Positions 21,995-29,236 of a stretch of 29,236 bases of DNA are shown here, one piece after another. The translations under genes were made by a program, and so were the position numbers. This stretch comes from CBFIJI01 sp965662885 (GTDB lineage Bacteria; Bacteroidota; Bacteroidia; Flavobacteriales; Flavobacteriaceae), in contig CBFIJI010000016.1 in assembly GCA_965662885.1 (NCBI GenBank), positions 1 to 29,236 on the forward strand, written 5' to 3'. The first letter of the stretch is position 1. Each line of letters starts with the position of its first letter. Below the pieces are notes generated by a model that searched no databases, had not been told where the DNA came from, and saw nothing but the letters and a program-made list of their open reading frames with translations.

Positions 21995-24900
21995 ATGTTT
22001 AAACATTTCTTCTTTTCAGAATTACGCTATACGCTTAAACAGCCCATGGTGTATATTTTTACATTAATTGTCACTCTTTTGGTTTTTGGTGCAACAGCGA
22101 GTGATAATGTTCAAATTGGTGGGGCTGTTGGTAATGTCTATCGCAATTCGCCCAATGTAATCACCACCTACACCTTGGTTATTTCCATTTTTGGTCTTTT
22201 GTTTGCCGCTGCATTTTTCAATAATGCTGCGCTTAGGGACTATAAAAATGACTTTCATGAAATTTTATTTACCAGTCCAATTAGTCGTTTTAGTTACTTC
22301 TTTGGGCGTTTTTTTGGGGCTTTAGTCTTATCTACGATTCCTTTATTGGGTGTTTTTATCGGGATTTTTTATGGCTCTGAAATTTCTCCTGTTGCTGGTT
22401 GGGTGGAAGCTGATCGCTATGGACCGTTTTTTATAAAAACGTTTGTCAACAATTATTTGATTTTTATCCTGCCCAATATGTTTTTTGCAGGAGCCATTAT
22501 TTTTGCATTGTCCAATCGCTTTAAAAATACAGTTATTGCTTTTGTCGGGGCTTTAATCATCATCGTTGCCTATTCCGTTTCTGGCCAGTTGCTTTCTGAC
22601 ATTGATAATGAAACCATAGGTGCACTTACCGATACTTTTGGAATCCGAACCTATTCCATTGTTTCCAAATATTATACGCCTATTGAAAAAAACACATTAA
22701 GCCCAAGTTTTAGAGGACTACTGCTATATAATCGATTGATTTGGGTGGGGGTAGGATTATTGATTTTACTGTACTCCTATTTCCGATTTTCATTCCAAGA
22801 AAAAAATAAGCAAGTCAAAAAATCAAAAGATACTGAGGAGGTTAAAGCCGCCAAAGTCATGCGTTCACTTCCCGAAACACAGTTGACGACTACAAGTAAT
22901 GTTCAGCACTTTTTTAGCTTTTTTAAGGAGAATTTTCTCAACATTTTTCAGCATGTCACCTTTAAAATTTTGTTTTTCTTTAGTCTTGTTTTATTTCTGG
23001 TTCAAGTACTCTCTGGATTTGAATATTTAGGGTTAAAATCCTACCCTCTGACTTATCAAATGATCGATGCCATTTCTGGAGGAACAGCACTCTTTTTAAT
23101 TATCATTATTGTATTTTTTAGTGGAGAATTGGTTTGGCGTGACCGAGATGTAAAAATTAATGAAGTGGTTGATGCCACCCCCCATCACTCCATCATTCCG
23201 CTTTTTGCAAAAACCTTGTCCTTAATTTCTTTGACGTTTATTTTACAGTTCTTTTTTATTCTTTTAGCAATTGCCTATCAGCTCATTATGGGCTTCTATC
23301 GTGTGGAATTTGGGGTGTATCTTTTGGACTTTCTTTACGGCTCATTTGCCTTCTATACGGCTTTATCCTTTTTAATGGTCGGGGTTCAGGTTTTGGTCAA
23401 TCACAAATATTTGGGCTATTTTGTTTCTATCCTTTTGATTTTTGTGGTGGACATTATTTTATTGATTGCCGATGTCAATACCAATATGCTTTCTTTTGGT
23501 GCCGGCCCTACTCTGGTATATTCTGACATGAACGGTTTTGGCCCTGGAGTATGGGGAAATTTTTGGTTTAACCTCTATTGGGTTTTATTTTCAATGGTGT
23601 TGTTGTTGGTGTCAGGAATGGTTTGGAATCGAGGGGCTAAGAAAGGGTTTTTAGAACGGATTAAAAGCCGTTTTACTAATGTCACCCGCCCATATCAAGT
23701 TTTGGTATTATCAGCAATTGGAATTTGGCTGTTGGTCGCAGGATTTGTTTATTATAATACACAAATTCTAAATCCCTATGTCAATTCAAAAACATCTGAA
23801 AAACGGGCAGTTGCTTACGAACAACAGTATAAAAAATACAATGATGCACCCCATCCAAAAATAAGCAAGGCTGACTATACGATTGATCTTTACCCTAACA
23901 AAGGGAGTGTGGAAGGAAAAGTCATTTTTCAAATGAAAAATGAAACGACTGAACCTATTGACAGTCTGTTTTTAAATGTGCAAAAAAGTTGGCATCAAGA
24001 ATTGGATTTCCCTAATGGAAAAGAGGTCTTTTATGACGAAGATCTCAGGTTTAAAATAATCGCTGTTGACCCGCCATTATCTCCTGGAGATAGTGTTACG
24101 GCGACCGTTAAATTTCATTATCAACGCAAGGGATTTTCCAATGGAACTGGGTCAACCAGTATTGTTAAAAATGGGACTTTTCTAAATAATTTTCAACTAT
24201 TGCCCAGTATGGGTTATGATTCTGGAAGAGAACTCAGTGATAAAAACAAACGCAAAAAATACAATTTACCGCCCAAAGACCGGATGCCTAAATTGGAAGT
24301 AGATTGTGGGCCTGCATGTGACAAAAATTATCTGACTGCTGGCTTTTCCGATTATATTCCTGTGGAAACGGTGATCTCTACAGTAGCTGACCAAACAGCA
24401 ATTGCTCCCGGCTCTTTGGTGGAGTCTTGGGAAGTTGGGGAACGGAAGTATTTCCGTTATCGTTTTGATCATCCGTCCCAACATTTTATGTCCTTTGTGT
24501 CTGCGCGATATGAAATAGCCAGACGCCAGTGGAACGATGTAGCCATTGAAATTTATTACGATAAAAAACATGCGGTTAATATTGAGATAATGTTGGATGC
24601 GGTGGAACGTTCTTTGGCGTATTATACTGAAAACTTTGGGCCTTATGAGCATCGACAGTGTCGGATTATTGAATTCCCCCGTTATTCCACTTTTGCACAA
24701 GCCTTTCCCGGCAGTATGCCTTATGCCGAGTCCTTTGGTTTTGTTATTGATTTAGAAAATACCGAGGAGGATAACAATGTGATCGATGCTGTTATTGCCC
24801 ATGAAATGGCACACCAATGGTGGGCCCATCAAGTGGTGGGTGCTGACATGCAGGGTGGAACGATGCTTAGTGAAAGTTTTTCCGAATATGCTTCTTTGAT

Positions 24901-25573
24901 GACCATGAAGACCATTGCTAAAACCCCAATGAAAATGCGTGAATTTTTAAAATACGATCACGACCGCTACCTCCGTGGACGGGCGTTTGAATTGGAAAAA
25001 GAATTACCCTTATACCAAGTTGAAAACCAACAATACATTCACTATGGAAAAGGGAGTGTGATTTTATATGCCCTGCAAGACTATATTGGGGCCGATAAAG
25101 TGAATGCTGCACTAAGTGAATTTTTAGCGGCCTATCGTTATAAAGCTCCTTATCCAACTTCTTTAGATTTTCTGGACTATTTGGAACCTAAAGTCCCTGA
25201 TTCTTTAGGGTACTTGATCGATGATTGGTTTAAGGAAATTACCCTTTATGACAATCGTTTAAAAGAAGCTACGGCCACCAAAACTCCTGAAGGTACATAT
25301 AAAGTTCGGATGGCCATTGAAGCCTCAAAAATTAAGGCGGACTCCTTGGGCAAGGAACGAAAAGTAGCCTTAAATGAATGGATCGATTTGGGTATTTTTG
25401 GTGATGATGATGAAAAAGAGTTGCTGTTTCAGAAAAGAGTCGCAATTACCGATAGTGTAATGCAATTTGAATTTGAAGTCGATTCTTTACCCATAAAAGC
25501 GGCTATTGACCCTCGACATATTCTGATTGATCGAGTGTATAAAGACAACATCAAAACGATTAAAATAGAGTAA
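21995..25573 (+). CDS. ABC-2 permease fused to M1 family aminopeptidase
   Basis: The protein has 1192 residues and two units. Residues 1-590 are an ABC-2 membrane domain in two halves joined by a charged, lysine-rich linker at about 275-300. Residues about 618-1192 are an M1 peptidase, with the N-terminal beta domain starting near HPKISKADYTIDLYP. The zinc motif is HEMAH (936-940), followed by E960 (LSESFSEY), so the spacing is HExxH-x19-E, one residue longer than the usual x18. The segment at the position of the exopeptidase GAMEN motif reads GSMPYAES, so aminopeptidase activity is not certain. This fusion type is known in Bacteroidota. The membrane part should work with the ATPase just upstream; which side of the membrane the peptidase faces, and what it cleaves, is not shown. 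Confidence 0.94.
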   Translation: MFKHFFFSELRYTLKQPMVYIFTLIVTLLVFGATASDNVQIGGAVGNVYRNSPNVITTYTLVISIFGLLFAAAFFNNAALRDYKNDFHEILFTSPISRFSYFFGRFFGALVLSTIPLLGVFIGIFYGSEISPVAGWVEADRYGPFFIKTFVNNYLIFILPNMFFAGAIIFALSNRFKNTVIAFVGALIIIVAYSVSGQLLSDIDNETIGALTDTFGIRTYSIVSKYYTPIEKNTLSPSFRGLLLYNRLIWVGVGLLILLYSYFRFSFQEKNKQVKKSKDTEEVKAAKVMRSLPETQLTTTSNVQHFFSFFKENFLNIFQHVTFKILFFFSLVLFLVQVLSGFEYLGLKSYPLTYQMIDAISGGTALFLIIIIVFFSGELVWRDRDVKINEVVDATPHHSIIPLFAKTLSLISLTFILQFFFILLAIAYQLIMGFYRVEFGVYLLDFLYGSFAFYTALSFLMVGVQVLVNHKYLGYFVSILLIFVVDIILLIADVNTNMLSFGAGPTLVYSDMNGFGPGVWGNFWFNLYWVLFSMVLLLVSGMVWNRGAKKGFLERIKSRFTNVTRPYQVLVLSAIGIWLLVAGFVYYNTQILNPYVNSKTSEKRAVAYEQQYKKYNDAPHPKISKADYTIDLYPNKGSVEGKVIFQMKNETTEPIDSLFLNVQKSWHQELDFPNGKEVFYDEDLRFKIIAVDPPLSPGDSVTATVKFHYQRKGFSNGTGSTSIVKNGTFLNNFQLLPSMGYDSGRELSDKNKRKKYNLPPKDRMPKLEVDCGPACDKNYLTAGFSDYIPVETVISTVADQTAIAPGSLVESWEVGERKYFRYRFDHPSQHFMSFVSARYEIARRQWNDVAIEIYYDKKHAVNIEIMLDAVERSLAYYTENFGPYEHRQCRIIEFPRYSTFAQAFPGSMPYAESFGFVIDLENTEEDNNVIDAVIAHEMAHQWWAHQVVGADMQGGTMLSESFSEYASLMTMKTIAKTPMKMREFLKYDHDRYLRGRAFELEKELPLYQVENQQYIHYGKGSVILYALQDYIGADKVNAALSEFLAAYRYKAPYPTSLDFLDYLEPKVPDSLGYLIDDWFKEITLYDNRLKEATATKTPEGTYKVRMAIEASKIKADSLGKERKVALNEWIDLGIFGDDDEKELLFQKRVAITDSVMQFEFEVDSLPIKAAIDPRHILIDRVYKDNIKTIKIE

Positions 25574-25603
25574 GTTTTTTAGTCGTCTCTTCTTTTTAGT
25601 TAA

Positions 25604-25630
25604 AAAACCCTCTTTCGAGGGTTTTCTTTT
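25604..25630 (+). terminator. Rho-independent terminator after ABC/M1 gene
   Basis: A perfect 9-bp stem, AAAACCCTC (25604-25612) with GAGGGTTTT (25617-25625), and a TTTC loop are followed by CTTTTT. It starts 31 bases after the ABC/M1 stop and 59 bases before the next gene start. Confidence 0.88.
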
Positions 25631-25662
25631 TGTATCTTTAAGTATGTTAACCCTATTAATCT

Positions 25663-26253
25663 ATGCGACCCTACCTACAAAGACATCTCCCTTTTATGTT
25701 TTATTTAATGTTGTGGTTTTTTCCTTCACAACTTTTTGGACAAACGGAAATTAAATTCAATATGGCTTCTGCGTTATTATTGGTCCCAAATTTTGGGGTA
25801 GAAATTCCAATAAGGCAACAGAGTAGTGTACAATTGGATGTTCTGGGTTCCTTTTGGGATTCCATTGACGATTCCGCCTACCATATCAACCAAACGTTTT
25901 TGGAATACCGATGGTATCAAAAACCCAAACGACACGGATGGTTTTTGGGAATCCATATCGGCTATGGGATGTTTACGTTAAGAAAACCCAACTTACCTGG
26001 TACTTATGGTTATTCCAAAGGGTATTATCAATCGGGTAGGAATATGTATTATGGAATTACTTTAGGGTATAAAAAAACCCTTTCCGACCATTGGGCCATT
26101 GAAGGGTTTGTGGGGGGTGGGTTTTCTAATGCCTTTTATCGTGGTTATCTTAAGGAGAATTGGCAGCGTTATGACAGCCAGACACGGCAATTTAATTTAA
26201 GTTCAGAATGGATTCCTTATCGAGGAGGGGTAATGTTGGTTTATAGGCTTTAA
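25663..26253 (+). CDS. DUF3575-like outer-membrane beta-barrel protein
   Basis: This gene encodes a 196-residue exported protein. The N-terminus is a somewhat long signal peptide with a basic start (MRPYLQRHLPFMFYLMLWF...FGQ). The mature part begins EIKFNMASALLLVPNFGVEIP and continues with amphipathic strands: YRWYQKPKRHGWFLGIHIGYG, YYGITLGYKKTLSDHWAIEGF and GGGFSNAFYRGY, ending in GGVMLVYRL. This is the strand pattern of the Bacteroidota DUF3575 family, probably a small outer-membrane beta-barrel. A possible -7-like TATCTTTA sits at 25633-25640. Its stop codon overlaps that of the truncated YjbH-like gene on the other strand by three bases. Function is unknown. Confidence 0.78.
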   Translation: MRPYLQRHLPFMFYLMLWFFPSQLFGQTEIKFNMASALLLVPNFGVEIPIRQQSSVQLDVLGSFWDSIDDSAYHINQTFLEYRWYQKPKRHGWFLGIHIGYGMFTLRKPNLPGTYGYSKGYYQSGRNMYYGITLGYKKTLSDHWAIEGFVGGGFSNAFYRGYLKENWQRYDSQTRQFNLSSEWIPYRGGVMLVYRL

Positions 26254-26498
26254 AAGGTGGCCGATCCGGGATTGGGTGCCGGCTTTCCTCTGTGTTGGCC
26301 AAAAGTGCGTTTAAAATAGCCCTGAGGAATATAGGTCACTCCAATAGCCAAGGTTTTGTCCGGGTACATATTGGCTGTGGGGATTCGTATCAAGCCTGAT
26401 GTTCCGGATAGGGATTGGCCATATAAACCCAAAAAAGGACCAATGAATAAAGAGAATAGAAGCGGATAAATCCACTTCTTTAGTTGGATGTTTTGCAT
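26250..26498 (-). pseudogene. Truncated YjbH-like gene (N-terminal fragment)
   Basis: This encodes 82 residues with a signal peptide (MQNIQLKKWIYPLLF...GLYGQ). The sequence that follows, SLSGTSGLIRIPTANMYPDK and then GVTYIPQGYFKRTFGQ, is the conserved start of YjbH-domain proteins, which are large outer-membrane proteins linked to exopolysaccharide secretion and normally several hundred residues long. After about 70 residues it loses similarity and stops, ending exactly where the convergent DUF3575 gene ends (shared three-base overlap of the stop codons). The remaining YjbH domain is absent from the window in any frame downstream. It is therefore read as a 3'-deleted remnant, probably caused by a deletion joining it to its neighbour. 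A small functional protein cannot be excluded. Confidence 0.65.
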
Positions 26499-26624
26499 TT
26501 GGGAATTGATAAGTGTTTTTAAGTGTTGGGAGTTGCTTTTAAATGGAATGAACCCAATTGTAGCTTGACGATTGTTGTATTGGGACAGTAATAAGGTGTT
26601 CTATTCCTAAGTTGTTGTTTTCCG

Positions 26625-27404
26625 CTAGTGCGTGGAATAAGGAATTCGATCTAAAACATGTTCAATCGCCTTCAAGCGGGCGTTGGTTTTACGATTGGCA
26701 TCGATGATAATCCATGGGGCATTGGGCGTATCGGTTTGTTTAAACATCAATTCTTTGTAACGGGTATAGTCGTCCCATAAGGCCTGAGCATTGAGATCCA
26801 CCGGGGTGATTTTCCACTTTTTTAGGGGATTTTTTTTGATTTCCTCAAAACGGTTGTACTGTTCTTCTTTGGTAATGGAAAAATAGATTTTAATCAGATG
26901 GGTGTCCGATTCCATAAGCATGGTTTCAAAGGCATTGACTTGCCCCATAAAACGTTGGTATTCTTCAGGGCTGCAAAACCCGTTAACGGGTTCCACCACC
27001 GCTCGGTTGTACCAACTGCGATCAAAAAATACGATTTCCCCGGGCCTTGGCAATTGGTTGATATAGCGTTGAAAAAACCACTGTTTTTTTTCATCCAGAC
27101 TAGGAATGTTTAACGCGACAATTTTGATATGCCTGGGGTTCATTCGTTGGGTGATCCTGCGAATAGCCCCCCCTTTTCCCGCTGCATCACGGCCTTCAAA
27201 CAGGATGACCACTTTTTGTTGTTCTTCAATCACCCAATTTTGTAATTTGATCAATTCGACCTGTAGGCTACGTAGTTTTTTTTCATAGTCAATCCGTTCC
27301 AAGGCTTTGTGGTAGTCGATGTTTTTATAAGTCATCAAGGTGCGTAGCCCAATTTTGCTGTTTAAGCGTTTGACGTCTTCCGGGCTTAATTTATTTGTGG
27401 ACAT
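26625..27404 (-). CDS. ppk2: Polyphosphate kinase 2 (second of tandem pair)
   Basis: This gene encodes a 259-residue PPK2 with the family's normal length. Walker A is EGRDAAGKGG (70-79) and the Walker B/catalytic motif is DRSWYNRAVVEP (128-139), with the lid segment around KKWKITPVDLNAQALWDDY. PPK2 enzymes phosphorylate nucleoside mono- or diphosphates with polyphosphate, or run in reverse. The sequence is most like class I (NDP-acting) enzymes, but the class is a judgement. It lies 11 bases downstream of a second PPK2 gene, with which it forms an operon. The two proteins are clearly paralogous but differ in many positions. The cytosolic role is phosphate storage and nucleotide regeneration. 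Confidence 0.95.
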   Translation of the reverse strand: MSTNKLSPEDVKRLNSKIGLRTLMTYKNIDYHKALERIDYEKKLRSLQVELIKLQNWVIEEQQKVVILFEGRDAAGKGGAIRRITQRMNPRHIKIVALNIPSLDEKKQWFFQRYINQLPRPGEIVFFDRSWYNRAVVEPVNGFCSPEEYQRFMGQVNAFETMLMESDTHLIKIYFSITKEEQYNRFEEIKKNPLKKWKITPVDLNAQALWDDYTRYKELMFKQTDTPNAPWIIIDANRKTNARLKAIEHVLDRIPYSTH

Positions 27405-27415
27405 AGGGACAATAA

Positions 27416-28285
27416 TTAAATATCTATTTGAATGGCACTGCGGTGATAGCGAACAATCACATTGGGGTCGGGGAAGAGGACGGCTCCGGAATCGCCCTTG
27501 CCGTCATAGTCAAATTGGGACAAGACATAGCGCATACTTTCCAAACGGGCTTTTCGTTTTTCATTGGTCTTGACAATCATCCAAGGGCTAAAATTGGTGT
27601 GGGTCTTGCTGAACATTTGTTCTTTATAATGGGTATAGTCGTCCCATAATTCCTGTCCTCTAAGGTCAACAGGGCTTAATTTCCATTGCTTTAAGGGGTT
27701 GCGGAGTCGTGCTTCAAAGCGTTTCTTTTGTTCTTCTTTGGAAATGGAAAACCAAAATTTGATCAATTTGACATTGTCCTCATAGAGGAGGTGTTCAAAT
27801 TCGGAGACCTGTACCATAAATTTTTCGTATTGCTTTTGCGTACAAAACCCCATCACTGGTTCAACAACGGCTCTGTTGTACCAGCTACGATCAAAAAAGA
27901 CGAGTTCCCCAGGATTGGGCAATTCTTTGATATAGCGCCGAAAATACCATTGCCCTTGTTCAACGGTGGTTGGTTTGGCCAAGGCCACCACTCGTGAACT
28001 TCGGGGGTTTAAGTGTTCCTTAAAACGTTTGATCGCCCCCCCTTTACCGGAAGCATCACGCCCTTCAAAAATAATCCCCACTCGGTACTGATGACGTGCA
28101 ATCCATTGTTGAAGGTTGACCATTTCGCTTTGCAATTGATTCAGCTCTTGCAGATAATGGAAGTTGACCATGGCATCTTCAATGGCAATACCCATTGTTT
28201 TGGCCGCTTTAACCAGCTCCTTTCTTGTTTTAATTTCCAAGAATTCTTCTTTGGAAAAACTTCTTTTTTGTGGACTTGGTGACAT
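27416..28285 (-). CDS. ppk2: Polyphosphate kinase 2 (first of tandem pair)
   Basis: This gene encodes a 289-residue PPK2 and is the upstream partner in the tandem. Walker A is EGRDASGKGG (74-83), with Ser in place of the second Ala of its neighbour, and the catalytic motif is DRSWYNRAVVEP (132-143). The lid segment is QWKLSPVDLRGQELWDDY. The 36-residue N-terminal helix before the fold is longer than in the neighbour. It resembles class I PPK2, with polyP-dependent nucleotide phosphorylation as expected reaction. It leads the two-gene unit; the upstream region (28286-28509, 224 bases) holds a perfect palindrome at 28439-28462 and no clear TAnnTTTG promoter. The two copies may differ in nucleotide preference, which is inferred from divergence only. 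Confidence 0.95.
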   Translation of the reverse strand: MSPSPQKRSFSKEEFLEIKTRKELVKAAKTMGIAIEDAMVNFHYLQELNQLQSEMVNLQQWIARHQYRVGIIFEGRDASGKGGAIKRFKEHLNPRSSRVVALAKPTTVEQGQWYFRRYIKELPNPGELVFFDRSWYNRAVVEPVMGFCTQKQYEKFMVQVSEFEHLLYEDNVKLIKFWFSISKEEQKKRFEARLRNPLKQWKLSPVDLRGQELWDDYTHYKEQMFSKTHTNFSPWMIVKTNEKRKARLESMRYVLSQFDYDGKGDSGAVLFPDPNVIVRYHRSAIQIDI

Positions 28286-28438
28286 TTTATTTGGGGGTTA
28301 GGGTATTTTAAAGCTTACTTTAACAGGGCTACTCCTTAGTTTCTTTAGTAACGGCTATCTTCACCTTTATGCAGTCCTACATCAAAAATCAAGTTTTTTT
28401 TCACTTCCATGTTTTTTTTAATCAAATTATAACTACTG

Positions 28439-28462
28439 AATAAACCACATATGTGGTTTATT
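28439..28462. repeat. Perfect 24-bp palindrome upstream of ppk2 pair
   Basis: The half-site AATAAACCACAT is followed directly by its reverse complement without spacer, giving a 24-bp perfect palindrome. The absence of a loop favours a dimeric-protein operator over a terminator, although T-rich sequence follows on the plus strand. It lies 154 bases before the first ppk2 start and 48 bases from the end of the integrase remnant, so the regulated gene is not certain. Confidence 0.7.
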
Positions 28463-28509
28463 TCTCTTTTATATTTTTTAAATGTTGTTCAGCACTCTAA
28501 TTCTGTTGG

Positions 28510-28851
28510 CTAAACAACACTATCCTTTTTTTGAAATCCCAATGAATCAAAAGGACGCGTCAAATTTTCAAATCCTTTCTTTGTAATATATGTATAGATT
28601 TCAGTGGTCTTACTGCTACTCTGTCCCAATGATTCTTGAATATATCTAATGTCAGTCCCTTGTTCTAACCAATAGGTCGCAAAACTATGCCTGAGCGTAC
28701 ACCCTAATTCGTTAAGAGGTTCAACGTTTACACTATTTTTTTGGTGATATGTACCGGAAAGAGACCATAAGATTTTCATGGTAGTAGTGAGATTTGGACA
28801 ATCAAAAATACACAATTTAAATAAAAGGGGCAGTGGTTCGTTTGTAGGCAA
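28510..28851 (-). pseudogene. Degenerate tyrosine recombinase C-terminal remnant
   Basis: The frame codes 113 residues, of which about residues 45-100 match the C-terminus of XerC/D- or phage-integrase-type tyrosine recombinases: CTLRHSFATYWLEQGTDIRYI, then QESLGQSSSKTTEIYTY. The catalytic box II usually reads H-x-L-R-H; here the first His is Cys51, although Arg54 remains. The later LGH His is Gln77. The nucleophile Tyr is probably Tyr86. The N-terminal 44 residues show no similarity to the core domain and the core-binding region is missing. Two lost catalytic residues and a missing 5' part mark it as a dead remnant of an integrase, probably from a former mobile element. Confidence 0.7.
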
Positions 28852-29041
28852 TTTAAAGAGGGGGTTAAAGGGTGTAAAATAGTGATGGGAATTGTTTTAA
28901 GGAAGCACAATAGAGTAAGAAATTAGGATATAAAAAAGTCTCCTGATAAAAGGCTCTAATTTATAATATTCATTAATTATTTAACGGTAAGTGCAAAAGC
29001 CGTTTTAATGACTAGTTGCACATTGTTGGCAGTTCGTTTTT

Positions 29042-29236
29042 TTATTTCTTAATGCTTAATTTTCTAAAGTCTCCCTTTAAGTTGTTACCTGTCCAGAGTG
29101 TAATTTTATCGGAAACTTGATTTTCTAATCGCTTAATACTCAGTAATTCTGTATTTGATTTTTTGTCATAAACATAAACGCTGTCTTTATCAATCTTTAA
29201 ACTGATTTCAAACCAATCATTAGCGAGTGGAGGATT
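29042..29236 (-). CDS. 3' end of a gene crossing the right edge, lectin-like C-terminus
   Basis: The minus strand is open from the right edge to a TAA at 29042-29044, giving the last 64 residues of a protein whose start lies outside the window. It reads NPPLANDWFEISLKIDKDSV, VYDKKSNTELLSI and ITLWTGNNLKGDFRKLSIKK. The WFEI-L-I-D-V-V-D pattern ending in LWTG...GDFRKLSI is the C-terminal strand arrangement of concanavalin-like/DUF1080-type (LamG-like) beta-sandwich proteins, often secreted and carbohydrate-related in Bacteroidota. Only the fold is suggested, not an enzyme. A codon pattern without stops over 64 codons and a plausible fold support a real gene. Positions 28852-29041, between it and the integrase remnant, show nothing recognisable. 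Confidence 0.6.
   Translation of the reverse strand, partial: NPPLANDWFEISLKIDKDSVYVYDKKSNTELLSIKRLENQVSDKITLWTGNNLKGDFRKLSIKK

Noticed and set aside
21626..22006. Minus-strand frame of 126 codons over the ABC ATPase end and permease start
   Set aside because: It is antisense to two well supported genes and its translation shows no domain.
24266..24700. Minus-strand frame of 144 codons inside the ABC/M1 gene
   Set aside because: It lies wholly in another frame of a gene with complete family motifs and has Arg/His/Cys-rich composition with no recognisable domain.
28985..29010. Possible hairpin AACGG...CCGTT as a terminator
   Set aside because: The stem is only 5-6 bp with a loop of about 12 bases, and the T run is short and interrupted.
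1..29236. CRISPR array, tRNA, rRNA or riboswitch
   Set aside because: No regularly spaced repeats, cloverleaf-like segments or rRNA-like sequence were seen; no conserved riboswitch core was recognised upstream of any gene.

Overview
The window looks like a chromosome segment of a marine-type member of the Flavobacteriaceae (Bacteroidota). The evidence is the low GC content, the lack of Shine-Dalgarno sequences, promoter -7 boxes of the Bacteroidota form TAnnTTTG close upstream of several starts, and gene families typical of this group: a FecA-like TonB-dependent receptor, DUF6686, DUF6503 and DUF3575 proteins, a choice-of-anchor I lipoprotein, a GH16 laminarinase-type lipoprotein, and an ABC permease fused to an M1 peptidase. 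No rRNA, tRNA or CRISPR array was seen.

Layout. 1-2552: the 3' part of a FecA-like outer-membrane receptor, followed by a small Cys-rich DUF6686 protein. 2553-6290: an AT-rich leader with 11-bp-spaced repeats, a choice-of-anchor I beta-propeller lipoprotein, a strong terminator and a large exported protein of unknown function. 6321-7747: an EamA transporter and a half-length CvfB-like S1/winged-helix protein. 7786-10255 (minus strand): a GH16 lipoprotein and a BCCT transporter. 10361-11469: an unknown tail-anchored protein and a DUF6503 protein. 11647-16028: a tight five-gene cluster with a GntP/DsdX-type permease, a RidA-family protein, a D-threonine aldolase/D-serine dehydratase-type PLP enzyme, an M19 dipeptidase and a cupin. 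16094-18977: a Trm11-like methyltransferase, a short PQQ-like repeat protein, a DUF6090-like membrane protein and a small lipoprotein. 18974-19204: remnant of an IS1-type transposase. 19343-20896: an exported M28 peptidase. 21098-25573: an ABC ATPase and its permease/M1 peptidase fusion. 25663-26498: a DUF3575 protein and a truncated YjbH-like gene. 26625-28285: two tandem PPK2 genes. 28439-29236: a perfect 24-bp palindrome, a degenerate tyrosine-recombinase remnant and the 3' end of a gene that runs off the window.

The best candidate for a coherent system is 11647-15644. A DsdX-like permease could import D-serine or a related compound. The M19 dipeptidase could release D-amino acids from small peptides. 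The PLP enzyme, which keeps its PLP lysine and the HxC metal motif, would deaminate or cleave them. The RidA-like protein would hydrolyse the 2-aminoacrylate produced by D-serine dehydration. The families and residues are visible in the sequence; the pathway is inferred. The right-hand part (from about 18970) carries several traces of gene decay: the transposase remnant, the YjbH fragment and the integrase remnant.
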